From NCBI RefSeq assembly GCF_019443125.1, contig NZ_JAHYXK010000003.1:248001-312000 (forward strand): 64,000 nucleotides of DNA, in the 5' to 3' direction. The notes below the pieces were generated by a model. It was given only the letters and a program-made list of their open reading frames with translations. It had not been told where the DNA came from and made no database searches. This document shows positions 1 to 9,155 of the stretch, piece by piece (position 1 is the stretch's first letter; each line of letters opens with the position of its first letter). The translations under genes were made by a program, and so were the position numbers. This DNA is from Pontibacter aydingkolensis. GTDB lineage: Bacteria > Bacteroidota > Bacteroidia > Cytophagales > Hymenobacteraceae.

Positions 1-552
1 TATACTACCAACAGGCAGATAAACGAGCCAAAAGACCTGAAGGGCCTTAAGATACGAGTGCAGGCCAGCCCTACCGCCATTAACATGGTAAAAAGCTTTG
101 GCGGCGCCGCCACCCCAACCTCCTGGGGCGAACTTTACACGGCCTTACAGCAAGGCGTGGTTGACGGAGCAGAAAACAACACCCCAAGTTTTTACCTTTC
201 GCACCACTACGAAGTATCCAAGTACTACTCTCTTAATGAGCACACCATGGTCCCCGATATTCTGCTGATCAGCAGCACAGTATGGGAAAGCCTGAACCCG
301 CAGGAGCAGCAATGGCTGCAGGAAGCCGTGGATGAGTCTGCGGTAGTGCAGCGCCAGTTGTGGCAGGAAGCCGAGGAACATGCACTTGCTGAGATCAAAA
401 AAGCCGGTGTTACAGTAACTACTCCTGATAAAGAGCCTTTCGCCAAACTGGTAGAGCCACTGTATGAAAGCTACAAAAGCGAGCCAGAAGTATACTCACT
501 GATCCAGCGCATAAGAGGCACCAACAACCAGACTCAGTTAGGCAAACGCTAA
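1..552 (+). CDS. dctP: TRAP transporter substrate-binding protein DctP (5' end outside window)
   Basis: This is the C-terminal 183 residues of a periplasmic solute-binding protein of the DctP family, which captures a substrate (often an organic or sugar acid) for the DctQM membrane pair. The reading frame is open from base 1, so the gene begins upstream. Visible family features are the segment LKGLKIRV, the substrate-binding region around SFGGAATPTSW and the motif ALQQGVVDGAENN, typical of DctP. It is followed after 17 bases by dctQ and then dctM, forming a complete P-Q-M operon order. The substrate cannot be read from the sequence. Family assignment is firm; the missing N-terminus would carry the signal peptide. 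Confidence 0.93.
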   Translation, partial: YTTNRQINEPKDLKGLKIRVQASPTAINMVKSFGGAATPTSWGELYTALQQGVVDGAENNTPSFYLSHHYEVSKYYSLNEHTMVPDILLISSTVWESLNPQEQQWLQEAVDESAVVQRQLWQEAEEHALAEIKKAGVTVTTPDKEPFAKLVEPLYESYKSEPEVYSLIQRIRGTNNQTQLGKR

Positions 553-569
553 TACCTAATCCCCTGATT

Positions 570-1064
570 ATGAAACTTAGACAAACTATAGACAAGGCCT
601 TATTCACCCTGCTGATTGTGCTCATGTCTGCCATGGTGATAAACGTGTTATGGCAGGTGGCATCCAGGTATGTTTTAAAGTCGCCAAGTTCTTATACCGA
701 TGAGATTGCCCGTTTCCTGCTTATATGGGTAGGATTACTGGGTGCCAGCTATGTTGCCAGCAAAAGAATGCACCTGGCTATTGATATTCTGCCATCAAAG
801 CTGGAAGGTGTAAAACAAGCCAGACTGAACATATTGATCAGTGCTGTAGTGGCGCTGTTTGCGCTGTTTGCTATGGTGTGGGGAGGCACTAAACTTGTAT
901 ACATCACACTTACGCTAAACCAGACATCGGCAGCTTTAAATGTTCCATTGGGTTATATTTATACTGCTATTCCGCTCAGCGGACTTCTGATTGTATACTA
1001 TAGCATATCAAACCTCCTGATCAAGCCTGATCTGGTTGAGGTAGATGATAAAGAAGACTACTAA
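570..1064 (+). CDS. dctQ: TRAP transporter small permease DctQ
   Basis: A 164-residue membrane protein with four hydrophobic segments (about residues 13-35, 47-65, 88-110 and 128-150), the size and topology of DctQ small subunits. The motif YTDEIARFLLIWVGLLGAS near residues 42-60 is characteristic of the family. DctQ joins DctM in the inner membrane to drive Na+- or H+-coupled uptake of substrate delivered by DctP. It lies 17 bases after dctP and 47 bases before dctM on the same strand, so the three genes are probably co-transcribed. The start ATG follows closely on the dctP stop and gives the usual family length. Confidence 0.93.
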   Translation: MKLRQTIDKALFTLLIVLMSAMVINVLWQVASRYVLKSPSSYTDEIARFLLIWVGLLGASYVASKRMHLAIDILPSKLEGVKQARLNILISAVVALFALFAMVWGGTKLVYITLTLNQTSAALNVPLGYIYTAIPLSGLLIVYYSISNLLIKPDLVEVDDKEDY

Positions 1065-1111
1065 CAAGCCTAAACCTGTTCTCATTACACTCGCCTACTA
1101 CTAACCTCATT

Positions 1112-2410
1112 ATGGAATTTCTTGAAGTAATCGTTTTGGTTTTCAGCTTTGTAGTACTCCTTATACTTGGTGTGCCCATTGCTTTCTCTATTGGCGTGGC
1201 GGCCTTGCTGACTATGCTGGTAAGTATAGCCCCCGACGCCGCCTTTACTACCATGGCCCAGCGAATGGCCACCAGTTTGGATAGTTTTGCACTTCTGGCT
1301 ATACCTTTTTTCATACTTGCAGGGCAATTTATGAACCGGGGCGGCATTGCTTCCCGACTTATTGATTTTGCAAAGGCACTGGTTGGCACGCTGCCAGGTG
1401 GTTTAGCTTACGTTAACATTATTGCCTGTATGCTGTTCGGGGCTATATCCGGCTCGGCTGTAGCTGCTGCCTCTGCCATTGGCGGTATCATGAGCCCGCG
1501 CATGGTAAAAGAGGGTTACTCCAGGCCATTTAGTGCGGCGGTAAACATCACGTCTGCGACTACAGGCATGATCATCCCACCAAGCAATATCCTGATCGTT
1601 TATTCGCTTGCCAGCGGTGGCGTTTCTATTGCTGCTTTGTTTGTGGCTGGTTATGTGCCAGGTATACTTTTAGGATTAGCACTAATGCTTGTGGCTGGTT
1701 TTATCTCGTTTAAGCAGCGCTACCCGGTTGGCGACAGAACTTCTCTTAAGGAAGTGATCAAGAAGTTTTTTGATGCCCTGCCAAGTTTATTCCTGCTTTT
1801 TGTGGTAATCGGAGGTATTATAGCTGGTGTGTTTACGGCTACAGAGGCATCGGCCATAGCTGTACTTTATACTTTGATCCTATCGATGGTGGTTTACCGC
1901 CAGATCAAAATCCAGAACCTGCCCGAGATCCTTATTAACACGGTGATCACCACCTCTATCGTAATGCTGCTGATCGGTACTTCAATGGGGATGTCGTGGG
2001 TAATGTCTTTTGAGAATATTCCGCAGGGTGTAAGTGAAGCCTTGCTTTCTATTAGTGACAATAAGATCATCGTGCTCATTATCATCAACCTGATCCTGCT
2101 GTTCGTGGGTATTTTTATGGACATGACACCGGCAGTGCTTATTTTCACACCGATCTTCTTACCGGTAGTTACGGCATTAGGCGTTGATCCTGTTCACTTC
2201 GGAATTATGATGGTGCTTAACTTGTGTATTGGCCTGTGCACGCCTCCGGTTGGCTCGGTATTGTTTGTGGGTTGCGGCGTGGCTAATATCAGCATTAGTA
2301 AAGTCATTAAGCCATTGGTGCCGCTTTTTATTGCCATGGTACTGGCTTTGCTGTTGGTAACATATATACCTGCACTGAGTCTTTGGTTACCAGGCATATT
2401 CGGATTGTAG
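1112..2410 (+). CDS. dctM: TRAP transporter large permease DctM
   Basis: A 432-residue polytopic membrane protein, the translocating subunit of a tripartite ATP-independent periplasmic transporter. The protein is hydrophobic throughout, with some 11-12 membrane segments. It carries family landmarks such as GAISGSAVAAASAIGGIM near residues 110-130, the IPPSN turn in the middle, and NLCIGLCTPPVG near residue 370. It closes the dctPQM operon, and a strong bidirectional terminator follows about 20 bases after the stop. TRAP systems are less common in Bacteroidota than in Proteobacteria, so lateral acquisition is possible, but base composition here does not differ visibly from the surroundings. 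Confidence 0.95.
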   Translation: MEFLEVIVLVFSFVVLLILGVPIAFSIGVAALLTMLVSIAPDAAFTTMAQRMATSLDSFALLAIPFFILAGQFMNRGGIASRLIDFAKALVGTLPGGLAYVNIIACMLFGAISGSAVAAASAIGGIMSPRMVKEGYSRPFSAAVNITSATTGMIIPPSNILIVYSLASGGVSIAALFVAGYVPGILLGLALMLVAGFISFKQRYPVGDRTSLKEVIKKFFDALPSLFLLFVVIGGIIAGVFTATEASAIAVLYTLILSMVVYRQIKIQNLPEILINTVITTSIVMLLIGTSMGMSWVMSFENIPQGVSEALLSISDNKIIVLIIINLILLFVGIFMDMTPAVLIFTPIFLPVVTALGVDPVHFGIMMVLNLCIGLCTPPVGSVLFVGCGVANISISKVIKPLVPLFIAMVLALLLVTYIPALSLWLPGIFGL

Positions 2411-2428
2411 TATTCTTAAAGCATATAA

Positions 2429-2466
2429 AACACAAAGGGCCTCTGAAATCAGAGGCCCTTTGTGTT
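2429..2466. terminator. Bidirectional terminator between dctM and cupin gene
   Basis: A perfect 18-base inverted repeat with a 2-base loop (arms 2429-2446 and 2449-2466) containing AAAGGGCCTCTGA. A-rich on the left and T-rich on the right, it can terminate both the plus-strand dctPQM operon and the convergent minus-strand cupin gene. Confidence 0.85.
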
Positions 2467-2481
2467 AGTATACCTTTGTGT

Positions 2482-2988
2482 TTATCTGCCAAAATCATCC
2501 TGCACACGCACAATGTCTTCCTCGTCTGAAGGTTGCTGCGCGTCGGTGTGGCGCCAGATCTCTGCCAGCACACCCCAGTCATTTAAGCCTACTAAACGGT
2601 GACGTTCTCCCTGCTTAAGGGTAATCATATTGTCAGGCGTTAATTTCTGTAGTTCGCCTTCCTCGTCGGTGTCGCTTACTACTACGCCTACCTCGCCTTG
2701 TAAAACCTTCCATATTTCGGCGCGGCGGTGGTGGTACTGCCACGAAAGCCTTTTATCAGGGGCAACTACCAATATTTTAGGGCTTAGTTTTCCTGCTATT
2801 TTCAAATCTTCAACGGGTACCTGGCTAAAGTATACTTCGGCAAAGCGCGGAGCCTGCTCTTCTGCTATAACAAAAAAGCCACCCCAAGGCCTGCTCAGGT
2901 CTTTATTTTCTATGGTAAAACCCTGGCTCGAAATATCTTTCTCAACTTCGCTAAAAAGCGTTTGCTTGTCTTCTACTAAACTCATCAT
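2482..2988 (-). CDS. Cupin-domain protein (mannose-6-phosphate isomerase type II-like)
   Basis: A 168-residue soluble protein with a single cupin barrel. The stretch RLSWQYHHRRAEIWKVLQG (about residues 79-97) holds the His-His...Glu metal-binding cupin motif 1, followed by GEVGVVV. GERHRLVGL near residue 127 corresponds to motif 2. Such stand-alone cupins resemble the C-terminal domain of type II phosphomannose isomerase/GDP-mannose pyrophosphorylase, and similar proteins are sometimes labelled phosphoheptose isomerase. A metal-dependent sugar-phosphate role is plausible but not proven. It is convergent with dctM and shares its terminator; the neighbours give no pathway clue. Confidence 0.75.
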   Translation of the reverse strand: MMSLVEDKQTLFSEVEKDISSQGFTIENKDLSRPWGGFFVIAEEQAPRFAEVYFSQVPVEDLKIAGKLSPKILVVAPDKRLSWQYHHRRAEIWKVLQGEVGVVVSDTDEEGELQKLTPDNMITLKQGERHRLVGLNDWGVLAEIWRHTDAQQPSDEEDIVRVQDDFGR

Positions 2989-3189
2989 AATAGGGTGTTC
3001 TTAAGGGTATTGTAATCGGCTTTTGAATGAGTTTATACAATACTTGCTCCCAATGTATTAAGTTACTACAAACGTGGTAAATTCAAAATAAATAAATTGG
3101 CTTGCAACATATGGCCTGGCAGCCATTGAGCAACAAAATTAAAGCGCAAGTAATACTTCAAATAATTGTATCAACTAGCTTGAGCACAA

Positions 3190-3226
3190 AAAAGCGCCAG
3201 CCGACACAATGTCAGCTGGCGCTTTT
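3190..3226 (-). terminator. Terminator of ssrA
   Basis: A 12-base inverted repeat, AAAAGCGCCAGC (3190-3201) against GCTGGCGCTTTT (3215-3226), lies just downstream of the tmRNA 3' end on the minus strand. It ends in a T run in that direction, as expected for an intrinsic terminator. Confidence 0.8.
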
Positions 3227-3237
3227 ATACTTAATAG

Positions 3238-3605
3238 TGGAGATGCAGGGATTCGAACCCTGGTCCAGACAAGGAAACCGTCGTGCCTTCTACATGTTTA
3301 GACGCTAGTTGGGTTGTCGGGAGCTTGCGGGCCTAGGTCAAGCCTATGCGCACTCCTTAGATGCTTAATTTCGCCTGTGCACCGCACCTTTACACAAACT
3401 AGTAAAACGGATCGAAGCCTCTGATGTGCAAGCAGTTTCACGAAACCTGCACGAGACTATGGCAATTGCTTAATACCTAGATTAAGCAGCCATGGCGTAA
3501 TTAGATTCGCCAGTTATTGTTCGAACGAATTTTTAACAGGTGGCACGTTCATCACCCGACATGCTTACACGCAATCTGCACAAGCTGTCAATTCCGGTCA
3601 TCCCC
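3238..3605 (-). ncRNA. ssrA: Transfer-messenger RNA (tmRNA)
   Basis: A 368-nt tmRNA on the minus strand, which rescues stalled ribosomes by adding a degradation tag. The 5' end GGGGATG (complement of 3599-3605) pairs over seven positions, with the usual G.U, with CATCTCC at the 3' end (complement of 3239-3245). The T-arm GGTTCGAATCC is present at about 3249-3259. The tag reading frame can be followed on the minus strand to a TAA at 3482-3484: KFVRTITGESNYAMAA is the longest possible tag, since another TAA lies directly upstream. The ending YAMAA is typical of Bacteroidota. The 3' CCA is not encoded (the genome has CTA after the discriminator A). Confidence 0.95.
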
Positions 3606-3654
3606 AATAAATAAAGAACGAATTCTTGTTGTTTATATTTCAAGAAGTATGCCA

Positions 3655-3662
3655 CAAATGTA
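3655..3662 (-). promoter_or_regulatory. Possible -7 promoter box for ssrA
   Basis: On the minus strand this reads TACATTTG, matching the Bacteroidota sigma-A -7 consensus TAnnTTTG. Transcription would start about 43 bases before the mature tmRNA 5' end, which fits later RNase P trimming. No clear -33 TTTG lies at the usual distance, so the call is tentative. Confidence 0.35.
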
Positions 3663-3734
3663 TGTAATTTCCGGCATACTTCTATCTGTTTTCTAGCTTA
3701 GTAACATTAAAAAGTAGTGTCAGGTTTCAATTGT

Positions 3735-5150
3735 TTATAGTTTTGCCTGCAGGTTTTTGCTCCAATCCAGCATGGCAACAAATAACTCATCTATACTTAT
3801 CTTCGGGTTCTCTTTGTAAAGTGAGATCAGCTTCTGGTTAAAATCACCGAACCGAATAAAGCCTCTGCTCTTTTCCATCTGGCGCTCCATTTTGGGTATG
3901 TAGGTGGCGTTGTCTTCCGCTGAGAACTTATCCAGGCAGTACAGTGAGTATAGGCCCCAGGTCATGTATTCTTGAAAAACATGGTCAGGAGAAGCATAAG
4001 CGCTGGCACCCGAAATATCATCGTTTACCCATTTTGCTCTGTCTACAAATGCTTGGTTTACTTGCTTAGTATACTTTTCTGCAACCGGATTTACAAAGTT
4101 GTGGTCTATCTCTGTAAATACCACACGCGTATTGCTCATCTCATTTACTTTCGCGTTATACTTTAAGCTGAGTTTTGCCCGGTTTACGAACATTACTGTC
4201 TGGCTGAAACCATTGTCTTCAAAACTCATGGTTGAGTGAGCGCCCCCTACCAGCGGCGAGAATGTAACACGGTAGTTACCATACTTGAACCCGAATTTTT
4301 CTTCCAGCCACTCCTGCTGCTGGTCTATTGGGTTTTGAGAGCGATACAGCTGTACAAGCTCATGATAGTATGGCTGGTGCTGCTTGTAAAATTCTCTGAA
4401 GCCAGACTTTCTGGCAAAGTCCTCGATCAATGCAAGGTTAGCAAGTATTGGATCTCCAGGATAGTTAAAGCCCATCTTCCGTATTACACCCTCGTTTTTG
4501 ATGTTTCCTTTCTTATCGAACACATAGGCGCAGGCATTCATTTTCATGCCATAGTAATACCAGTAGCTATCGGTATCGAATGGTTCGATAATATGCTTGT
4601 TAACCACATCCATTACCGGGTGGTTTTTGTAACGAGAGAAATGCGCCATTACTTCTTTATAGTATGGCGTGGTCATATCCACCATGTTAGAGTCCAGCTG
4701 CCCAACCCTGGATATAGCTACCAGTATGTTTGCTAGTTCATGTACTTCCGGCACCTCCACGCTGAACTTGCCCTGATGCTCGCTTATATACTTCTTTGTG
4801 AAGTTCACGTTCTTCGGCACTCCCACAATCTCGGCAAGTGTTTTTTCTTTACCCGCCTGCAGTATATGTAGCCGCACCGTTTCACCGACCTTGATATCAA
4901 AGAAGATAGAATCTATATCTGTTATGAGACCTACTTTATTTACCTTCTGTTTACACTCCACCTCTAACCTGGCTGGCTTGGTACCTGAAGATAGTCTCCA
5001 GTCAGAGCGCCTGTCGGTGTCATTTACTACATAAGTATAGCTGTCGGAGTTCGACTTTATACCTGGCAGTTCTTTTGCCTTTTGCGCATAGCAGGCTGAT
5101 GCAACTGTAGCTAACATAAGCGTCAGTGCATACTTTCGTAAATTTTTCAT
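3735..5150 (-). CDS. Exported DUF4932-like protein
   Basis: A 471-residue protein with a Sec signal peptide (residues 1-22, ending SACYAQ) and no further membrane segments. The body resembles Bacteroidota proteins of the DUF4932 type. The segment FTEIDHNFVNP near residue 350 and FQEYMTWGLY near residue 400 are the most conserved-looking parts and contain His/Glu residues that could bind a metal, but no standard HExxH is present. It is the last gene of a minus-strand run after an FtsX permease and an S41 protease (23-base gap to the latter), so a role in extracellular protein turnover is possible. Function is unknown; the DUF assignment is from memory of the family. Confidence 0.6.
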   Translation of the reverse strand: MKNLRKYALTLMLATVASACYAQKAKELPGIKSNSDSYTYVVNDTDRRSDWRLSSGTKPARLEVECKQKVNKVGLITDIDSIFFDIKVGETVRLHILQAGKEKTLAEIVGVPKNVNFTKKYISEHQGKFSVEVPEVHELANILVAISRVGQLDSNMVDMTTPYYKEVMAHFSRYKNHPVMDVVNKHIIEPFDTDSYWYYYGMKMNACAYVFDKKGNIKNEGVIRKMGFNYPGDPILANLALIEDFARKSGFREFYKQHQPYYHELVQLYRSQNPIDQQQEWLEEKFGFKYGNYRVTFSPLVGGAHSTMSFEDNGFSQTVMFVNRAKLSLKYNAKVNEMSNTRVVFTEIDHNFVNPVAEKYTKQVNQAFVDRAKWVNDDISGASAYASPDHVFQEYMTWGLYSLYCLDKFSAEDNATYIPKMERQMEKSRGFIRFGDFNQKLISLYKENPKISIDELFVAMLDWSKNLQAKL

Positions 5151-5173
5151 AGTTTTATTCTGAATTTCAGGTC

Positions 5174-6559
5174 TTATTTAGCAGCTATTTTTTGTCCTTT
5201 CAGGTGCTTCAGGGCATGTTCCAGCACAGGATCTTTTTTCTGGATATAATCCTGCAGCGTCATTTTCAGTTCAATGTCCGGTTTAACGCCATAGCCCACA
5301 AACTCACGGCCATCCGGGTAAGTGTCTTTTTTGGTGCAGATGCGGGCACCGCCGCCTCCAGGCAGGTCGAACATAAAAGGCTGGCCGGTGCTGCCATTGG
5401 TGTTTTCGCCTATTTTGGTCATGTGCTTTTGGTTATCGGCGTAAATCAGGAAATCTTCAGCGGCAGAGGCAGTTTTATGGCCGATAAGTATGGCTGTGGG
5501 CACAATTACCTTCTCACTTTGCTGCACTTTATTCTGAGCTGGATTGTAGTCGAACTCATACATCAGTTTATCCTGAAAAGCATTCAGTGATCTTGTGGCA
5601 AACTCATTACTCACTGTGTCTTTAGGCTCTGTAAACACGCCCCAGGCTTTAAAGCTGGCCAGGTGCTGGCGGGTAGAGTTTTTAGAACCATACAGCAGTG
5701 TATCAGGGCTCAGGTAATCGAGTATCTGGCGGCCTATACTTGTAGAGCCACCACCATTGTAACGCAGATCAACTATCATTGCTTTGGCTTTGCGCAACTC
5801 TGGCAATTTCTGCAGAAACATCTCATTTATCTTAGGGTCATGAAAGGCATTCAGAGCCAGATAAGCTGTTTGATTCGGGTACCACTTCAGTTCCAGCAAA
5901 TCACGCTTTTCCAAAGTTGGGTATAGTTCCTGTTCAGTGGTTTTGGCAACAGTTAAAGCCAGGCTTTGTACTTTACCTTTGGGGGTTTTATACTTTATGT
6001 TAAACGTCTCCCCTTTCAGGCCTCTCAGCATGTTTTCGATGGCCCAGTCCATCAGCACATAATCCGTAGATGAGGAAATATAGGGCAGCACATTCTGCTG
6101 TAAGTGTTCTGCAGTTGGCTTACCGTTTACTTCTATAATTTCGCTACCAACCGGCACTTCGCTTTTTATACTTAAGTTGGTTCTGGTAACAATAGCTTTG
6201 TTATCTATATTGGACAAGAAAATCCTATACTTGCCGAACATGTTTTTATAAACGAGCGAGTCTATACTTTTCGGGAAATAGATGTTGGTATGGCCATCGT
6301 TTAAGGTAGCGCAAAGCTTTTGCAGCTCACGGTAATACTCGTAATCGTTTTTGGTGTTCTGCACGTTTGTAATGGCTTCGCGGTAATCGTTTTCCCATTT
6401 GGTGCGGTCCACTTTATCCAGGTACACGAAATTATAGTTTACCTCCTGCCAGAATTTAGACAGGCCATATACTTTATCAGCAGAGCTAAGTGTGTTTGGC
6501 ACCTGTGCCTTCGATGCAAGTGCTATCAGGATCAACAAAAGAGGAAGCAGCTTTTTCAT
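5174..6559 (-). CDS. S41 family peptidase, exported
   Basis: A 461-residue protein with a signal peptide (residues 1-18, ending ASKAQ). It has the tail-specific protease fold: a PDZ-like section around residues 115-160 (VPVGSEIIEVNGKPT), the strand AMIVDLRYNGGGS near residue 265, and the serine nucleophile in HKTASAAEDF near residue 365. The TGQPFMFDLPGGGGARICT segment and GYGVKPDIE follow as in CtpA/TSP enzymes. It probably acts in the periplasm or at the surface. It sits 28 bases downstream of an FtsX-like permease gene and 23 bases upstream of the DUF4932-like gene, all on the minus strand, which suggests one transcript. Its substrate is not known. Confidence 0.88.
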   Translation of the reverse strand: MKKLLPLLLILIALASKAQVPNTLSSADKVYGLSKFWQEVNYNFVYLDKVDRTKWENDYREAITNVQNTKNDYEYYRELQKLCATLNDGHTNIYFPKSIDSLVYKNMFGKYRIFLSNIDNKAIVTRTNLSIKSEVPVGSEIIEVNGKPTAEHLQQNVLPYISSSTDYVLMDWAIENMLRGLKGETFNIKYKTPKGKVQSLALTVAKTTEQELYPTLEKRDLLELKWYPNQTAYLALNAFHDPKINEMFLQKLPELRKAKAMIVDLRYNGGGSTSIGRQILDYLSPDTLLYGSKNSTRQHLASFKAWGVFTEPKDTVSNEFATRSLNAFQDKLMYEFDYNPAQNKVQQSEKVIVPTAILIGHKTASAAEDFLIYADNQKHMTKIGENTNGSTGQPFMFDLPGGGGARICTKKDTYPDGREFVGYGVKPDIELKMTLQDYIQKKDPVLEHALKHLKGQKIAAK

Positions 6560-6587
6560 AGTTTTATTTTATACTTTATACTTTTGA

Positions 6588-8942
6588 TTATTCTGTTCTG
6601 ATTGAGGTAACCGGATTAGCGATGGCTGTTTTAACAGCATGGAAGCTCAGTGTAACCAAGGCAATGATGATAGTAGCAACAAGCGTCAGCGCAAAAATCC
6701 ACCAGCTTAATTCTGTGCGGTAGGCATAATCATCTAACCAGCCGCTCATGAGGTACCAGCCCAGTGGCAGTGCAATAACATTAGCTAATAGCACTAGCTT
6801 TAAAAAGTCTTTGCTAAGCATGAACACAATGCTGGACACCGATGCCCCTAACACTTTGCGGATACCGATCTCCTTCTTGCGCTGCTCTGCCGTAAACAGT
6901 GCCAATCCGAACAGGCCAAGGCAGGAAATAAAAATTGCGATGCCGGCGAAATAGTTGGTAAGCTTCCCAATCACAGCTTCGCTCTTATACATTTGCTCAA
7001 AGTCATCGTCCAGGAAGTGGTAATCGAACGGAAAGGAAGGGTTATACTTCTGCAGCACAGCTTCCATAGAGGCAAGCGCTTCTTTAGTTTTGCCTGGTTC
7101 TGTTTTCACAAAAAGACGGTTTACATTTTTAGAGTCTATCCGGATGATAAGCGGCCTGATACCACCGTGCATGTTTCTCGACTGAAAATCCTTTACTACT
7201 CCAACAATATTTCCTTTTCTCTCCCACAGGTCTATCCACTCGCCAACAGGCTCTTTAAGTTGCATTACTCTTACAGCCTCTTCGTTTACCAGGTAATTTG
7301 CCGTATCGGTACCATAGGTTCTGGACAAGTCGCGGCCTTCTTTTAAGTTGATCCCTAACGTTTCGAGCAGTCCAAACTCTATATTCATTACATCAATAGA
7401 TACCACTTCCTCTGGTTCTTTGCCACTCCAGTTTGCTTCACCTGTGTTGGAGCTGATCCGCAATGGGTTCTGGTTAGCCGCTGACACTGTAGCAATACCC
7501 GGCATCGAAAGCAACTCCTGCTTTACTGTCTCATAACGCTCGGCCAGGGCACCTTCTATCGGCACATACACCACATGCTCACGCTGCAACCCTAGATCTT
7601 TATTCCGGATAAAGTTTAACTGCAGGTATACTACTAATGTGCTCACAATAAGCAACCCTGAAAGTATAAACTGGAATACCACCAACCCTTTTCGCAAATA
7701 GGCCGCTTTATAATTAAGTTTCACCGCACCTTTCAGCACTATCGCCGGATCAAAAGCTGACAGAAAGAACGCCGGATAGCTGCCGGATATCAGCCCTGTA
7801 AGCAGTGCCACTCCCAGCAGCATGGCAACAAGTACAGGATCTGTCAGGTCAAACTGCACCGCTTTTTCTGTCAGGCTATTGAAGGCCGGCAGTAAAATAC
7901 CAGTTAAGTTCATGGCCACGAAAAGAGCCAGTAGTGCTACTAAAACTGACTCCAGCATAAACTGCCCGACCAGCATCGATTTGTCTGCACCTATGGCTTT
8001 GCGAACGCCAACCTCTTTTGCCCGCTTTGCCGAACGCGCGGTGGCCAGGTTCATAAAGTTGATACAGGCAATAAGCAGGATAAACACAGCTACTACTGAA
8101 AACAAACGCACATATGTTATGAGGCCGCTTTCAGTTTTGCCTTTTCTAAAGTCAGAGTAAAGATGCTGTTTACTGTAGGCATGCAGGAAAAGCTCTGAGT
8201 TTATGTCTTCGTCCTGTTTTGTCAGAAAATGCTTCATCTTCGCGTCAAGCGCCGCAATATCAGCCCCCCTCTTTGCCTGCACAAAAGTCAGAATGCCATT
8301 GTTGCCCCAGGTTTTCAACCACTCATTATTAGCTTCATAGTTTTCATAGGGCATTATAAAGTCAAACTGAAGCGATGAGTTTTTAGGCACTTTTTGGATT
8401 ACACCGGTTACCTTATAGCTTTCACCGTTATTCAGCTTAACAAGCTTGCCAACCACATCCGTAGAGCCAAAAATCTTTAAGGCAACACTGTCACTTAAAA
8501 CAACTGATTTTGGGTTCTGAAGCACTTGTGCTGCATCGCCATATACCAGCGGGAATGTAAAAACTTCAAAAAATTCAGGATCAGCATAGTGCCCCAGCAC
8601 TTTTATAGCTTTGTCGCCGAAGCTAAACAACTCCTCCTCATCAAAACTCACCCGAACAGCATGCTCCACCTCAGGCAGTTGTTGCTCAAGGGCAGGGGCT
8701 AACGGACCTGTTTGGGCAGCGATGGTCAGGTTATCGGCACCTGGGTAAATTTCAGTTCTGTACACAATGTACAGCTCGTCAATATTCTCATGGAAGCGAT
8801 CAAAGCTCAGCTCATCCTTCACCCACAGCATTATAAGTATGCTGCATGTCATGCCAAGCGCCAGACCTGATATGTTGATCAGCGAAAAGACCTTATGGCG
8901 CATTAAGTTGCGGTAAGCCATCTTGAGGTAGTTCTTTAACAT
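6588..8942 (-). CDS. FtsX/MacB-type ABC transporter permease
   Basis: A 784-residue protein with the architecture of a duplicated MacB-like permease: an N-terminal membrane segment (residues 20-40), a periplasmic MacB_PCD domain, three membrane segments forming a first FtsX domain (about 285-420, containing NLATARSAKRAKEVGVRKAIG), a second periplasmic domain and a second FtsX domain (about 665-775, with AEQRKKEIGIRKVLGASV). These transmit ATP hydrolysis to periplasmic work such as lipoprotein or peptide handling rather than classic transport. No ATPase gene lies next to it. It is the first gene of the minus-strand run and is divergent from a sigma-54-type regulator, with a near-consensus sigma-54 site about 85 bases upstream. 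Confidence 0.9.
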   Translation of the reverse strand: MLKNYLKMAYRNLMRHKVFSLINISGLALGMTCSILIMLWVKDELSFDRFHENIDELYIVYRTEIYPGADNLTIAAQTGPLAPALEQQLPEVEHAVRVSFDEEELFSFGDKAIKVLGHYADPEFFEVFTFPLVYGDAAQVLQNPKSVVLSDSVALKIFGSTDVVGKLVKLNNGESYKVTGVIQKVPKNSSLQFDFIMPYENYEANNEWLKTWGNNGILTFVQAKRGADIAALDAKMKHFLTKQDEDINSELFLHAYSKQHLYSDFRKGKTESGLITYVRLFSVVAVFILLIACINFMNLATARSAKRAKEVGVRKAIGADKSMLVGQFMLESVLVALLALFVAMNLTGILLPAFNSLTEKAVQFDLTDPVLVAMLLGVALLTGLISGSYPAFFLSAFDPAIVLKGAVKLNYKAAYLRKGLVVFQFILSGLLIVSTLVVYLQLNFIRNKDLGLQREHVVYVPIEGALAERYETVKQELLSMPGIATVSAANQNPLRISSNTGEANWSGKEPEEVVSIDVMNIEFGLLETLGINLKEGRDLSRTYGTDTANYLVNEEAVRVMQLKEPVGEWIDLWERKGNIVGVVKDFQSRNMHGGIRPLIIRIDSKNVNRLFVKTEPGKTKEALASMEAVLQKYNPSFPFDYHFLDDDFEQMYKSEAVIGKLTNYFAGIAIFISCLGLFGLALFTAEQRKKEIGIRKVLGASVSSIVFMLSKDFLKLVLLANVIALPLGWYLMSGWLDDYAYRTELSWWIFALTLVATIIIALVTLSFHAVKTAIANPVTSIRTE

Positions 8943-9025
8943 AGCTTCAGAAATTTATCGGCTCAGGTTGAAAATCTTTATTTTGAACAGTAGCAAGTAT
9001 AGCACTGCTCTTTGTAAAACAGCTA

Positions 9026-9042
9026 AGAAATTAAAGTGCCAA
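9026..9042 (-). promoter_or_regulatory. Near-consensus sigma-54 promoter upstream of the permease
   Basis: Read on the minus strand the site is TTGGCACTTTAATTTCT. Against TGGCACG-N4-TTGCW it keeps TGGCAC, the spacing and TT at the -12 box, but has TC in place of the GC doublet. The neighbouring regulator belongs to the sigma-54 activator family, which supports but does not prove use of the site. Confidence 0.35.
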
Positions 9043-9155
9043 TTTTAAAAAAAGCTGATTACAAGCAATTTAAGCAACAACCTACACACAAGACTGTACG
9101 CTTTCGATACACATTTTAGAAGTACACCTGTGCGGTAATGACACAGCTTTTTTAG

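Noticed and set aside
2630..3004. 124-codon plus-strand open frame
   Set aside because: Antisense to the cupin gene; Ser/Thr-rich shadow without a family.
3102..3308. 68-codon plus-strand open frame
   Set aside because: It lies across the ssrA terminator and the tmRNA tRNA-like domain; the DNA is explained by the RNA gene.
9001..9015. Second sigma-54-like site on the minus strand near 8992-9008 (GCTATACTTGCT)
   Set aside because: Only the -12 TTGC matches; the -24 box shares two of seven bases. The word is explained by the iterated TATACTT heptamer.
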